Source of the DNA: Parcubacteria group bacterium GW2011_GWA2_47_21
Lineage (GTDB): Bacteria > Patescibacteriota > Minisyncoccia > Phycocordibacterales > DSPV01
DNA: 33,080 nucleotides
Assembly: GCA_001000545.1 (NCBI GenBank)
Contig: LCOC01000011.1
Location: forward strand, 1 to 33,080
Direction of reading: 5' to 3'
The notes under the pieces were generated by a model that was not told the DNA's origin, did not search any database, and worked only from the letters and a program-made list of their open reading frames with translations. How positions within the stretch are numbered: the first letter of the stretch is position 1; each line of letters starts with the position of its first letter. The translations under genes and the position numbers were made by a program. This document shows, piece by piece, positions 22,210 through 29,570 of the stretch.

Positions 22210-23757
22210 ATGAAGAAGGCCTTAAAGAACAAGGTGTTTTTGGTTGCCGCGGCGTTTTTCGTCATCGGCACTTTAACTTTTGTGATTTTGCGGAACGGAA
22301 ACGGAAAGTATGCTTACGCCGAAGCGGCGGTTGGGGAGGTCTTAAAGACCGTTTCCGTAACCGGAAAAGTTCGGCCGGTTCGGGAGGCGACTTTGGGTTT
22401 TGAACGAAGCGGAAAAATTGCCGGTTCGTTTGTGAAAGTGGGCGATACCGTTGCGGCGGGCGAGCCGCTTGTCCGGCTGGATTCAAGCGAGCAATATGCG
22501 GCGATTCTTCAAGCGGAAGCAAATTTGCGAGGCGTGGAAGCGGCTTTGAATAAACTTATTCGCGGCGCCAGAACCGAAGAAATCCAGGTCTCGGAAGTGA
22601 AAGTTTTAAATGCCAAGGAAGCGGTCTTAAATTTCCAAAATGCCGCCGCGGATTCAATTCGAGACGCTTACACCAAAACCGATGACGCCGTTCGGAACAA
22701 GGCCGACCAGCTGTTTTCAAATCCCAGAACCAGCCAGCCGAAGTTTAATTATCTTCTTTCCGACGCCGGATTTAAAAGCAATTTGGAAGAGAGTCGGTTT
22801 CTCTTGGGAAAAGAGCTTAACGATTTTTCGGATAAACTTTTAGGCATCGGAGCGGGTTCTGATTTTTCCGAGTTATTTTATTCAGCCAAGCAAACGCTTG
22901 CTAAAACCGCGGCGTTTCTAAATAATTTGGCGCTGGCTTTAAGCGCGCTAGCCCCCAATCCCGGCCTTTCTCAAGCCACTATAGACGGTTGGAAAACGGA
23001 TATCGCGACGGCGCGGACCAATGTGAATAACGCGATAAGCGGTCTTTCCGCCGCGGAGAAAAATCTGCGGGACGGCGAAGCTGCCGCCCGCTTGGCCAGT
23101 GAAGAACTCGCTCTTCTGAAAGCTCCGGCCGGAGCAGAGGAGATTCAAAACAGCGAAGCGTCAGTCGCTCATGCCGGCGCCGCTTTATTGTCGGCCAAGG
23201 TGTCGTTTGAAAAATCCACGCTTCGTTCCCCAATAAACGCTCTGGTCGTGTCGCAAGAGCCAAAAACCGGAGAATTTGTTTCGGCCGGCGAGCCGGTCAT
23301 AATTTTGATGAGCGACAAAGAATTTGAAATAGAAGCCGATGTACCTGAAGTTGATATCGGCGGCATAGCGCTCGGCAATCTAGCAACGGTTGTCTTGGAC
23401 GCGATGCTTAACGAAGAATTTTACGGAGAGGTCTTTGCCGTTTACCCGGCGGAGACAATCATACAGGGCGTGCCGACTTATAAAGTAAAAATTTCTCTTA
23501 AGACCTCTGATGAGAGGATTAGAGCCGGTCTCACCGCCAATCTCTCAATTCTCACCTTTAAAAAGGATGGCGTTTTGGTTCTGCCGGCGCGATTCGTCAA
23601 GGAGGACCAAAGCGGCGCTTATATTTCTTTCGTAAATGCGGAGGGCGAATTAATCCGCAAGCCGGTCGCCGCAGGCCTTCGCGGCACCAACGGTTTCGTT
23701 GAAATAATCGGCGGTTTGAAGGCAGGAGACAGAGTGGCGGATTTGGACAAAAGTTAA
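22210..23757 (+). CDS. HlyD/MacA-type membrane fusion (periplasmic adaptor) protein
   Basis: A 515-residue adaptor of tripartite or type I exporters. It has an N-terminal TM anchor (residues 8-27), a first half-lipoyl motif (GSFVKVGDTVAAGEPLVRLDSSEQYAAILQAEANL), and a long alpha-helical hairpin that is larger than usual (about residues 90-310, rich in Ala and Leu). A second half-lipoyl segment (STLRSPINALVVSQEPKTGEFV) and beta-barrel and membrane-proximal domains follow. Its ABC ATPase and permease partners are not in the window. It comes 126 bases after the surface-protein gene, in the same direction, so it may help export or lipid handling for that module (inference). Confidence 0.9.
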   Translation: MKKALKNKVFLVAAAFFVIGTLTFVILRNGNGKYAYAEAAVGEVLKTVSVTGKVRPVREATLGFERSGKIAGSFVKVGDTVAAGEPLVRLDSSEQYAAILQAEANLRGVEAALNKLIRGARTEEIQVSEVKVLNAKEAVLNFQNAAADSIRDAYTKTDDAVRNKADQLFSNPRTSQPKFNYLLSDAGFKSNLEESRFLLGKELNDFSDKLLGIGAGSDFSELFYSAKQTLAKTAAFLNNLALALSALAPNPGLSQATIDGWKTDIATARTNVNNAISGLSAAEKNLRDGEAAARLASEELALLKAPAGAEEIQNSEASVAHAGAALLSAKVSFEKSTLRSPINALVVSQEPKTGEFVSAGEPVIILMSDKEFEIEADVPEVDIGGIALGNLATVVLDAMLNEEFYGEVFAVYPAETIIQGVPTYKVKISLKTSDERIRAGLTANLSILTFKKDGVLVLPARFVKEDQSGAYISFVNAEGELIRKPVAAGLRGTNGFVEIIGGLKAGDRVADLDKS

Positions 23758-23773
23758 ACTTTTGACCCGAATT

Positions 23774-24097
23774 TTAATTTTTGTTTGCCAAGGCCTCAAT
23801 GAATTCCGCCATCAAAAAATCGTTCTCGGAGAGGCCGCTAATTGAATGAGTAAAGAGTTTGATTGTTACTTTGCCCCAAGCAAGTTCTATGTCCGGATGA
23901 TGCCCCTCTTCTTCGGCGAGAGAGCCGACTTTGTTTACGAATTCCAAAGCCGACTTAAAGTCGGAGAATTTGAAATCTTTTATCAAATGATGATTATTTT
24001 CGGCTCGCCAGCCCGGTAAAGCCGGCAGGCGAAAGGAAATTTCTTTTGCCAGCATCGATGCCGCGCTGATTTCGCAGGGAATACAATGTTTGGCCAT
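23774..24097 (-). CDS. phhB: Pterin-4a-carbinolamine dehydratase family protein
   Basis: A 107-residue protein with the conserved PCD/DCoH core: NNHHLIKDFKFSDFKSALEFVNKVGSLAEEEGHHPDIELAWGKVTIKLFTHSISGLSENDFLMA, including the HHPD and TH-x-x-x-G-x-x-x-x-D motifs. The enzyme dehydrates 4a-hydroxytetrahydrobiopterin; in bacteria without aromatic amino-acid hydroxylases its role is often unclear. I place the start at ATG 24097 (MAKHCIPC), since TATACT ends exactly 6 bases upstream, rather than at an upstream in-frame codon at 24130. It is convergent with the HlyD gene, 16 bases apart. Confidence 0.9.
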   Translation of the reverse strand: MAKHCIPCEISAASMLAKEISFRLPALPGWRAENNHHLIKDFKFSDFKSALEFVNKVGSLAEEEGHHPDIELAWGKVTIKLFTHSISGLSENDFLMAEFIEALANKN

Positions 24098-24103
24098 GGC
24101 TAC

Positions 24104-24109
24104 AGTATA
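24104..24109 (-). promoter_or_regulatory. -10 box TATACT, leaderless spacing
   Basis: TATACT on the minus strand, ending 6 bases before ATG 24097. It decides the start of the dehydratase gene. Confidence 0.6.
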
Positions 24110-24132
24110 AACTATTTCGGCCTTACGCATTT

Positions 24133-24155
24133 CATACCAGTTTTGTTTCGTAATT
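24133..24155. repeat. Solo half-copy of the 7163 element arm
   Basis: TTTTG-TTTCGTAATTCAAAGT here matches the right arm of the element at 7242-7265 in reverse relation to its left arm and flank. There is no partner arm nearby. A separate small hairpin (TCCCGCAAG/CTTGCGGGA) lies at about 24208-24230. Confidence 0.55.
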
Positions 24156-24249
24156 CAAAGTGAGATACGGCCCCTCGCAGAATTAATAGAAGATGATGAA
24201 AATGAATCCCGCAAGGCGCGCTTGCGGGATGGCGAGGGAACTCTCATTG

Positions 24250-24765
24250 CTAACGATGCGAGCCGACTTTCGGCAAAATACGGCGCAACTTCGCCGGCAA
24301 AGGCAGAGGGCTATCTTCCGGCATAAACATCGGCAAGGTGAAGATGTGGCCGCTAAGTTTCATCCGCCAGTCATAAAGCTTGATAACTTCCTCAAACAAC
24401 TCGCCGGTTTTCTTGAGCATTTTTTCCACTCGCCGGATTTGCCATCGGTTTGCTATTCTCCCGCGCAGAGAAGAAGGGTTCTCCCAGTACAAATTGCTTC
24501 GTCTGGCGTGAAGCCAAGCAAGCGATTTTTGAAGGCGTTGGTACGTTTCAATCAATTCCGTCAGCAGGAGGTAATTTCTGATTTGGTTGGGCGACAGAGT
24601 AAAACCCTCTACAGTGGCGATTGTTTTGCTGGGCGGTTTTCTTTCTTCTCCGGCGCGCCGCCCGCCCGCTTCGCTTTTGTTGATACCCGAAACGGCGAAG
24701 AAAAAAACGGCGGTAAACAATAACAAATACATTATTACGGTAGGGATGTCAGAGATTGCGCTCAT
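24250..24765 (-). CDS. Hypothetical protein with N-terminal TM helix
   Basis: A 171-residue protein. Residues 9-27 form one TM helix (VIMYLLLFTAVFFFAVSGI), followed by a basic linker and a long, mostly helical soluble domain with Leu/Arg/Trp-rich segments (NYLLLTELIETYQRLQKSLAWLHARRSNLYW; VEKMLKKTGELFEEVIKLYDW). No family is recognised. The overlapping plus-strand frame of 176 codons is less protein-like and has no hydrophobic or repeat logic, so I prefer this strand. It is divergent from folD. Confidence 0.62.
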   Translation of the reverse strand: MSAISDIPTVIMYLLLFTAVFFFAVSGINKSEAGGRRAGEERKPPSKTIATVEGFTLSPNQIRNYLLLTELIETYQRLQKSLAWLHARRSNLYWENPSSLRGRIANRWQIRRVEKMLKKTGELFEEVIKLYDWRMKLSGHIFTLPMFMPEDSPLPLPAKLRRILPKVGSHR

Positions 24766-24841
24766 AGCGAGGCTTTTTTTGAAGAGCTTAAACTTTGTTT
24801 AGGTTAAAGCGATAGCCCGCTTGTGTCAACCAAATCTTTGC

Positions 24842-24847
24842 TATACT
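24842..24847 (+). promoter_or_regulatory. Extended -10 box TGCTATACT upstream of folD
   Basis: TATACT preceded by TGC, ending 9 bases before the folD ATG (24857). The short distance implies a leader of about two bases. Confidence 0.6.
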
Positions 24848-24856
24848 CTGTTTGGT

Positions 24857-25723
24857 ATGCCTTTAATTTTAGACGGGAAAAAAGCGGCGGAGGCGTTGGC
24901 GGCGGCGCTTCAAGAAAAAGTGAAACTGTGGCCGGCGGCTTTAACTCTTTCCGTCATTCAGGTCGGCGCCCGCGCGGACTCAAACGCCTACATCAAAGCC
25001 AAAACGGCTTTCGCCGAAAAAATCGGGGTGAAAGTTGAATTGGTAAAGTTTCCGGAAGATATTTTAGAAGAAATCGTTACTTCCGCCGTGTTGGAGCGTA
25101 ATAATAGGACGGATATCCAGGGTATTATCGTGCAGCTGCCTCTTCCGGCGCATTGGGACGCCGATGTAATTCTGGAAAATATAATTCCGGAGAAAGACGT
25201 GGACGCTTTAACCGCGAAGAATGTCAAAAATTTGCTGGCCGGCAGAGCCGGCCTGATGCCGGCGACGGCGGCGGGGATTCTCAAATTATTGGAATTCTAC
25301 GGGCTGCCGCTTTCCGGCAAGCGGGCTTTGGTGGTCGGCAGGTCTTTAATGGTGGGCAAAGCGATTGCTTTAGCTTTCCTTAATCAAGACGCGACCGTAA
25401 CCATCTGCCATAAGAAGACCGAGAATTTAGCGGCCCTTGCCAAGGAAGCGGATATTTTGGTGGTAGCGGCGGGGCGTCCGGCTTTGATTGGCAAGGATTG
25501 CGTCAAGGCGGGACAGGTAGTGATTGATGTCGGCATCAACGAGGTTCCCGGCGGGAAACTTGACGAAGAAATCTTTGGCCGGAAGCTTGTCGGCGATGTG
25601 AAGTTTGATGAGGTTTCGCCGATTGTCGCCGCCATTTCGCCGGTTCCCGGAGGAGTCGGTCCGATGACGGTGGCGGCATTATTTAGTAATTTGCTGGATT
25701 TAGTTGGAAATTTAAAATACTAA
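24857..25723 (+). CDS. folD: Bifunctional methylenetetrahydrofolate dehydrogenase/cyclohydrolase FolD
   Basis: A 288-residue FolD, interconverting 5,10-methylene-, methenyl- and 10-formyl-tetrahydrofolate. SNAYIKAKTAFAEKIGV carries the catalytic Tyr and Lys. IQGIIVQLPLPAHWD is a signature, and PATAAGILKLLEFYGLPLSGKRALVVGRSLMVGKA carries the NADP-binding GRS-x-x-VG motif. SPVPGGVGPMTVAALFSN is the C-terminal signature. Start at ATG 24857 (MPLILDGKKAA) is supported by the family and by a -10 box 9 bases upstream. It supplies one-carbon units for ThyA further along the window. Confidence 0.97.
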   Translation: MPLILDGKKAAEALAAALQEKVKLWPAALTLSVIQVGARADSNAYIKAKTAFAEKIGVKVELVKFPEDILEEIVTSAVLERNNRTDIQGIIVQLPLPAHWDADVILENIIPEKDVDALTAKNVKNLLAGRAGLMPATAAGILKLLEFYGLPLSGKRALVVGRSLMVGKAIALAFLNQDATVTICHKKTENLAALAKEADILVVAAGRPALIGKDCVKAGQVVIDVGINEVPGGKLDEEIFGRKLVGDVKFDEVSPIVAAISPVPGGVGPMTVAALFSNLLDLVGNLKY

Positions 25724-25915
25724 TCTGCGCATTATACGAATGAGTCCGAATAGCTACTAATAAAATAAAAATTCCAAATAAGCTCCAATAATCAAATCTC
25801 AAACTTTGGGTATTGGAATTTGAAATTTATTTGGCGATTGGAATTTTGAGCTTGGAATTTAACATTCGTAACTATTAGCACATTAACCTCATTTATTATT
25901 AGTAAATAAAAAAAT
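25724..25915. repeat. A/T-rich imperfect palindrome
   Basis: Words such as AAAATTCCAAATAAGCTCCAA and, in reverse, TTGGAATTTTGAGCTTGGAA lie on either side of CAAACTTTGGG. Outer ends GAATAGCTACTAAT and ATTCGTAACTATTAG are also roughly inverted. It is a degenerate repeat of the kind filling several spacers here. No gene. Confidence 0.55.
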
Positions 25916-26749
25916 ATGGACTCAAACAATTTTCAGGGTTTTTGGGGCGAGCATAAGCATTATTACGGCAAAGCGGTGCTCTTAGTGGCGACGCTTTTGT
26001 CTTTGTTTTTATTGGCGAAGACCTTGGCGGCTTTTAAGGAATACAGCACTGCCGGCCGCGATTATCCGGCGCAGAATATTATTACTGTAAGTGGTGAGGG
26101 GGAAGTGATGGCGGTGCCCGATGTCGCCGAGGCGACTTTTGACGTTCGCGAGGAGGCGAAGGATGTGCCGGACGCGCAGAAAAAAGTTACCGAGAAAATG
26201 AATGCCATTATTGACGCCCTCAAAGCATTAGGCGTTGCTGAGAAAGACATCAAGACTGTAAATTATAATGTTTATCCAAAATACGAGTATCGAAACGAGA
26301 CGGTCGTCTGTCCGGCTGGTTCTTATTGTCCGCCGGCCCCGGGAAAACAGATTCTTACCGGCTATGAAGTCAGCCACGCCGCGCAGATAAAAATCCGCAA
26401 AGTTTCCGACGCTGGAGCAATTTTATCCAAATTAGGCGCGCTTAAGGTTTCAAACTTAAGCGGTATCAATTTTTCAATTGACGATGAGGAAGCGTTAAAG
26501 GCCGAAGCGCGCCGCTTGGCGATTGCCGATGCCAAAGAAAAAGCCAAAGTGTTGGCGCGCGACCTCGGAGTGCGGCTGGTTAGGATTGTCAGCTTTGGCG
26601 AAGCGGGCGATTATCCGATTTACTACGCCAGAGCAGAGGCCTTCGGCAAAGGCGGCGACATGTCCGCTATGGAGACGCCGACACCGGAGATTCCGGCTGG
26701 TGAGAACAGAATCATCTCTAATATCAGCATTTCCTACGAAATCAGATAA
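25916..26749 (+). CDS. SIMPL (DUF541) domain membrane-anchored protein
   Basis: A 277-residue protein. An N-terminal cytoplasmic stretch and a TM helix (residues 20-40) are followed by a SIMPL/DUF541 domain: NIITVSGEGEVMAVPDVAEATFDV (start signature), VTEKMNAIIDALKALGVAEKDIKTVNYNVYPKYEY, LTGYEVSHAAQIKIRKVSDAGAILSKL, and DAKEKAKVLARDLGVRLVRIVSFGE. A short Cys-containing loop (VVCPAGSYCPPAPG) is inserted. E. coli YggE of this family lowers oxidative stress by an unknown mechanism; others form large oligomers. The start at 25916 fits the topology. Confidence 0.92.
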   Translation: MDSNNFQGFWGEHKHYYGKAVLLVATLLSLFLLAKTLAAFKEYSTAGRDYPAQNIITVSGEGEVMAVPDVAEATFDVREEAKDVPDAQKKVTEKMNAIIDALKALGVAEKDIKTVNYNVYPKYEYRNETVVCPAGSYCPPAPGKQILTGYEVSHAAQIKIRKVSDAGAILSKLGALKVSNLSGINFSIDDEEALKAEARRLAIADAKEKAKVLARDLGVRLVRIVSFGEAGDYPIYYARAEAFGKGGDMSAMETPTPEIPAGENRIISNISISYEIR

Positions 26750-26758
26750 GGGTCGCTC

Positions 26759-26850
26759 GGAAGCGCTTTTAAAATGCACGAAAATTTTTTGCTAAAAATT
26801 TTCTCTGTCCGGCGCCGTCGCGCTTTCCAAGGCATTTTAAAAGCGCTTCC
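26759..26850. repeat. Palindromic element with 19-bp arms and a 54-base core (copy A)
   Basis: Perfect arms GGAAGCGCTTTTAAAATGC (26759-26777) and its complement (26832-26850). The core holds a 10-bp hairpin GAAAATTTTT/AAAAATTTTC (26780-26803) and a GC-rich part (GGCGCC). The core resembles that of 28342-28426 while the arms differ entirely. It could end the SIMPL transcript. Confidence 0.85.
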
Positions 26851-27020
26851 TCGCTCCAAAATGAAACCCTAAAGAGCTAAATTTTTTCTTTGACAATTTT
26901 CGGTTTTTAGGTATTCTTATCTTAAGCCCGCCGGGCGGTTTTTTCTAACGCAGAACTATAGAGCATTGGCGCGGAAATAATGCGAAAATCGCGCTCATTC
27001 ACGGCATTCATGTTATATTT

Positions 27021-27026
27021 TATATT
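27021..27026 (+). promoter_or_regulatory. -10 candidate TATATT upstream of secE
   Basis: TATATT ending 6 bases before ATG 27033, with a second TATATT 7 bases further up. A TTGACA (26890-26895) with TATTCT 16 bases on, followed by a small GC hairpin and T run (26927-26944), is an alternative upstream promoter and attenuator. Confidence 0.45.
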
Positions 27027-27032
27027 CATCTT

Positions 27033-27215
27033 ATGAAATTATTGGATTACATCAAGGAAACCCGAGTAGAACTGAAACACGTGTCGTGGCCGACGAGGCG
27101 GCAGACGCTTGTTTTTACCGCGGTGGTTATTGTGATTTCAATTTTGACCGCTTTATTTCTGGGCGCCTTTGACTTTTTATTCACGAAGGGCATTGAGAAG
27201 CTAATTTCCAAATAA
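27033..27215 (+). CDS. secE: Preprotein translocase subunit SecE
   Basis: A 60-residue single-TM SecE that clamps SecY in the translocon. YIKETRVELKHVSWPTRRQTL is the conserved amphipathic helix (the VSWP-x-R motif), followed by one TM helix (FTAVVIVISILTALFLGAFDFLF). The position directly before nusG is the universal bacterial order. The gap to nusG is 4 bases. Confidence 0.96.
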   Translation: MKLLDYIKETRVELKHVSWPTRRQTLVFTAVVIVISILTALFLGAFDFLFTKGIEKLISK

Positions 27216-27219
27216 TTTT

Positions 27220-27765
27220 ATGGCCAGACAAGATACGGAGAACAAGAGAAATTGGTATGCCATCCACACCTACGCCGGCTACGAAAATGCCGTAGCTAGA
27301 AATTTAAAACAGAGGATTGAGTCGCTCGGCATGGAAAGCAAAATTTTTAATGTGGTTGTGCCGGTAGAGAAAAAGATAAAAGTAAAAGGCGGAAAGAGGG
27401 TAGAGGAAGAGGAAAAGATATACCCGGGCTATGTTTTGGTGGATATGATTGTTGACGATGATTCCTGGTATATTGTTAGAAACACCCCGCGGGTTACCGG
27501 TTTTGTCGGCAGCGGAGTATATCCTGTGCCGCTTGGCGAGAAGGAAATCAGCGAATTGTTCAACCGGATGAACACCGACACGGTGAAGCACGCCATTGAT
27601 CTTGATGTTGAGGACCCCGTCATTATCGCCGACGGACCCTTTAAGGATTTGGAAGGCAAGGTGTCGGAAGTGGACCATAATCGGGGCAAGATTAAGGTGT
27701 TGGTTTCAATGTTCGGTCGGGAAACGCCAGTAGAATTAGATTTTCTTCAGGTTAAAAAAATCTAA
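27220..27765 (+). CDS. nusG: Transcription termination/antitermination protein NusG
   Basis: A 181-residue NusG. NWYAIHTYAGYENAVARNLKQRI opens the NGN domain, KIYPGYVLVDMIVDDDSWYIVRNTPRVTGFVG is its core, and the C-terminal KOW domain is DPVIIADGPFKDLEGKVSEVDHNRGKIKVLVSMFGRETPVELDFLQV. It binds RNA polymerase and couples it to Rho or ribosomal protein S10. Length is normal. It follows secE; rplK comes after a 151-base A/T-rich repeat spacer, which is unusually long for this cluster. Confidence 0.97.
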   Translation: MARQDTENKRNWYAIHTYAGYENAVARNLKQRIESLGMESKIFNVVVPVEKKIKVKGGKRVEEEEKIYPGYVLVDMIVDDDSWYIVRNTPRVTGFVGSGVYPVPLGEKEISELFNRMNTDTVKHAIDLDVEDPVIIADGPFKDLEGKVSEVDHNRGKIKVLVSMFGRETPVELDFLQVKKI

Positions 27766-27771
27766 TTTGAG

Positions 27772-27904
27772 AAATCCTAAGCACGAAACTCTAAATTCTA
27801 AACAAATTCAAATTATTTAAATTCTAAATTAAGAATAATGTTTTGAATTTTGCAAATTTGGATTTGGATATTATTTAGGATTTAGTATTTAAAATTTAGG
27901 ATTT
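27772..27904. repeat. Inverted pair of A/T-rich AAATCCTAA-type repeats between nusG and rplK
   Basis: A forward copy at 27772-27809 (AAATCCTAAGC, then CTAAATTCTAAA, then ACAAATT) and a reverse copy at 27873-27904 (ATTTAGGATTTAGTATTT, TTTAGGATTT). They can pair imperfectly over the whole spacer. The same repeat flanks the IVP pseudogene at 30091-30126 and 30517-30553. Confidence 0.7.
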
Positions 27905-27916
27905 AATCATAAAATT

Positions 27917-28342
27917 ATGGCCAAAAAACTCGTTCGCAAATTAAAAGTTACCGTAGCCGGAGGCAAAGCCACGCCAGCGCCGCCTTTGGGTCCGACTTTG
28001 GGTCAGGCCAAGGTTAATATTGGTGAGTTTGTCACTAAATTCAACGCCGCGACCAAGGATATGGCCGGCGATATGGTGCCGGTAGTGATTTCAGTTTATG
28101 AAGACCGGACCTTTGACTTCGTGGTGAAGACCCCGCCGGCTTCCAATTTGATTCTTAAAGTTATCGGCAAAGAGAAAGGTTCGGGCAAGAATGTTTCTAA
28201 TAAAGTCGGCACAATCAAGAAAGACCAAATTCGCGCTATTGCCGAGAGAAAACTTAAAGATTTGAACGCCAACGACTTAGAGGCCGCCTCAAAAATCATT
28301 GAAGGCACGGCGAGAAGTATGGGCGTTGAGATTCGCTCGTAA
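27917..28342 (+). CDS. rplK: Large ribosomal subunit protein uL11
   Basis: A 141-residue uL11 of the GTPase-associated centre. [31 protein letters not shown] is the N-terminal domain signature with the Pro-rich hinge, [18 protein letters not shown] follows, and [42 protein letters not shown] is the rRNA-binding C-terminal domain. Full length. The usual next gene, rplA (uL1), does not follow; instead comes a palindromic element and an unrelated gene. Confidence 0.98.
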   Translation: MAKKLVRKLKVTVAGGKATPAPPLGPTLGQAKVNIGEFVTKFNAATKDMAGDMVPVVISVYEDRTFDFVVKTPPASNLILKVIGKEKGSGKNVSNKVGTIKKDQIRAIAERKLKDLNANDLEAASKIIEGTARSMGVEIRS

Positions 28343-28426
28343 CGGCAATTCAAAAACGCGCATAATTTTCTGCTGAAAATTTGCCATACTCGCGCCAGCC
28401 CCGCCGCAATGTTTTTGAATTACCGT
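28342..28426. repeat. Palindromic element with 16-bp arms and a 53-base core (copy B)
   Basis: Arms ACGGCAATTCAAAAAC (28342-28357) and its complement with one mismatch (28411-28426). The core (CGCATAATTTTCTGCTGAAAA at its start, GCGCCAGCCCCGCC at its end) aligns with the core of copy A at 26778-26831, though the arms are unrelated. Confidence 0.85.
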
Positions 28427-28502
28427 CACTCTCTTTTATGTTAAAGCAGATTTGCGATTTTTCTCTTTGTGTAGTAATTTCATAGGCGGAAGTTCCCACC
28501 GT

Positions 28503-28844
28503 ATGAGTGCGAAAATCATCCAGAAAGTTTATGTGGCGGTTGCTTTTGACGGCCGGAAAAGTTGGGAAGCGCGCCGGATAGCTCTAGAGGTCGTTGACCA
28601 ATTGGAAGCCCATTTGCGGCAAGAAGGGTTTGAAGTCCTGAATTTTCAGTCCCAAGGACTGCCTTTTGACCCGCTTGCCTCCGAGGATACTATCGGTTCG
28701 TTCATTGAACTGGCTGATTTGGTGGTGCACTTGGAAGGCGAGCCGTTTGCCGGCCTTGGCGAAATTGCCGCGGTGGCAGTTAAAAGGCACAACGCCGTCA
28801 CAAAATCCATCCGTCATTTTCTGACAGTTAACGCTTTCGCGTGA
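28503..28844 (+). CDS. Nucleoside 2-deoxyribosyltransferase-like protein (tentative)
   Basis: A 113-residue protein from ATG 28503 (MSAKIIQKVYVAVAFDG). The order of features recalls the nucleoside 2-deoxyribosyltransferase/Toll-like Rossmann group: an N-terminal VYVAVAFDG strand, a helix with WEARRIALEVVDQLEAHLRQEGFEV, then ASEDTIGSFIELADLVVHLEGEPFAGLGEIAAVAVKRH, where ADLVV and a G-x-x-E-like GLGEIA end are typical. Similarity is modest, so function is a guess; nucleobase exchange or NAD-type hydrolysis are known activities of relatives. It ends at a strong terminator. Confidence 0.55.
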   Translation: MSAKIIQKVYVAVAFDGRKSWEARRIALEVVDQLEAHLRQEGFEVLNFQSQGLPFDPLASEDTIGSFIELADLVVHLEGEPFAGLGEIAAVAVKRHNAVTKSIRHFLTVNAFA

Positions 28845-28857
28845 GCCATTCTTTTTC

Positions 28858-28887
28858 AAACTCTTCCCTTGGCGGGGAAGAGTTTTT
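28858..28887 (+). terminator. Rho-independent terminator between convergent genes
   Basis: Stem AAACTCTTCCC / GGGAAGAGTTT with a 6-base loop, followed by T. It separates the plus-strand deoxyribosyltransferase-like gene from dcd on the minus strand and can act for both. Confidence 0.85.
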
Positions 28888-28892
28888 GTTGC

Positions 28893-29528
28893 CTATACCG
28901 CCGGATGTTTTTCTTTAAGTTCCCGAATTTTGCCGCGCATAATAAGGCGGACCTCGGTTTCTTTTTCTTTGCCGACGCCCTCCACGATGTCTTTTTGATG
29001 GTATTTATGTTTATGAGGGTTGGCGACCGATTCCGTCAATTCCTCAAAAGCGATTTGGCAGACCCGCTCGCCCGGATAAAGCCGAACCACCTGGGCTTCG
29101 GTGTTGTTTCTAACCGGAAGCGCGAGCGTGCCTTCATAGCCGCAATCAACAATGCCGGTTAAATCAAGCGACAGGCCTTTGCGGTTGGTTGAGGAGCGGG
29201 GATAGAGCACGGCCATTAGGTCGTTTGGCACTTTTATTTTTTCCAAAGTTGAAACAATGACATACTCGTGGGGCAGAAGTTCAAAATACTGCCCTTCTTC
29301 AAGCTCCACGACATCAAAATATTGGAGGCCGGGCTTGTTGAAGTGAGTGACGGCAATGGTTTCGCGGCCTTTGGCGGTAAGCCGCCAGGTCTTTGGGATT
29401 AAGAAAGTGAAACCAAGCCGCAAGTCAACGACATGGTCGTGGAGTTGGAAAATGTCTAGGGTTGGGGTGAATGATAAATTGCCTGATTTAATCCTTTCAA
29501 CGATTTGTTTTTTTGTGAGAATGGACAT
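28893..29528 (-). CDS. dcd: dCTP deaminase family protein
   Basis: A 211-residue trimeric nucleotide hydrolase/deaminase of the Dcd/Dut family. ILTKKQIVERIKSGNLSFTP is the family start. SSTNRKGLSLDLTGIVDCGYEGTLALPVRNNTEAQVVRLYPGERVCQIAFEEL includes the RSS motif, the catalytic region (D-x-GYEG-x-L) and the Pro-x-x-x-x-xQ end. It makes dUTP from dCTP (or dUMP if bifunctional), feeding thymidylate synthesis. It is the last of a minus-strand run thyA-(IVP)-folA-dcd. The C-terminus has an extra charged tail ending EKHPAV. Confidence 0.93.
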   Translation of the reverse strand: MSILTKKQIVERIKSGNLSFTPTLDIFQLHDHVVDLRLGFTFLIPKTWRLTAKGRETIAVTHFNKPGLQYFDVVELEEGQYFELLPHEYVIVSTLEKIKVPNDLMAVLYPRSSTNRKGLSLDLTGIVDCGYEGTLALPVRNNTEAQVVRLYPGERVCQIAFEELTESVANPHKHKYHQKDIVEGVGKEKETEVRLIMRGKIRELKEKHPAV

Positions 29529-29570
29529 TATTTGAAGGAATTAGGAAGTGTGAATGATAAATAGTGGAAA

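Noticed and set aside
24193-24723. Plus-strand frame of 176 codons
   Set aside because: The minus-strand frame over the same bases has a proper TM helix and helical domain; this one has neither.
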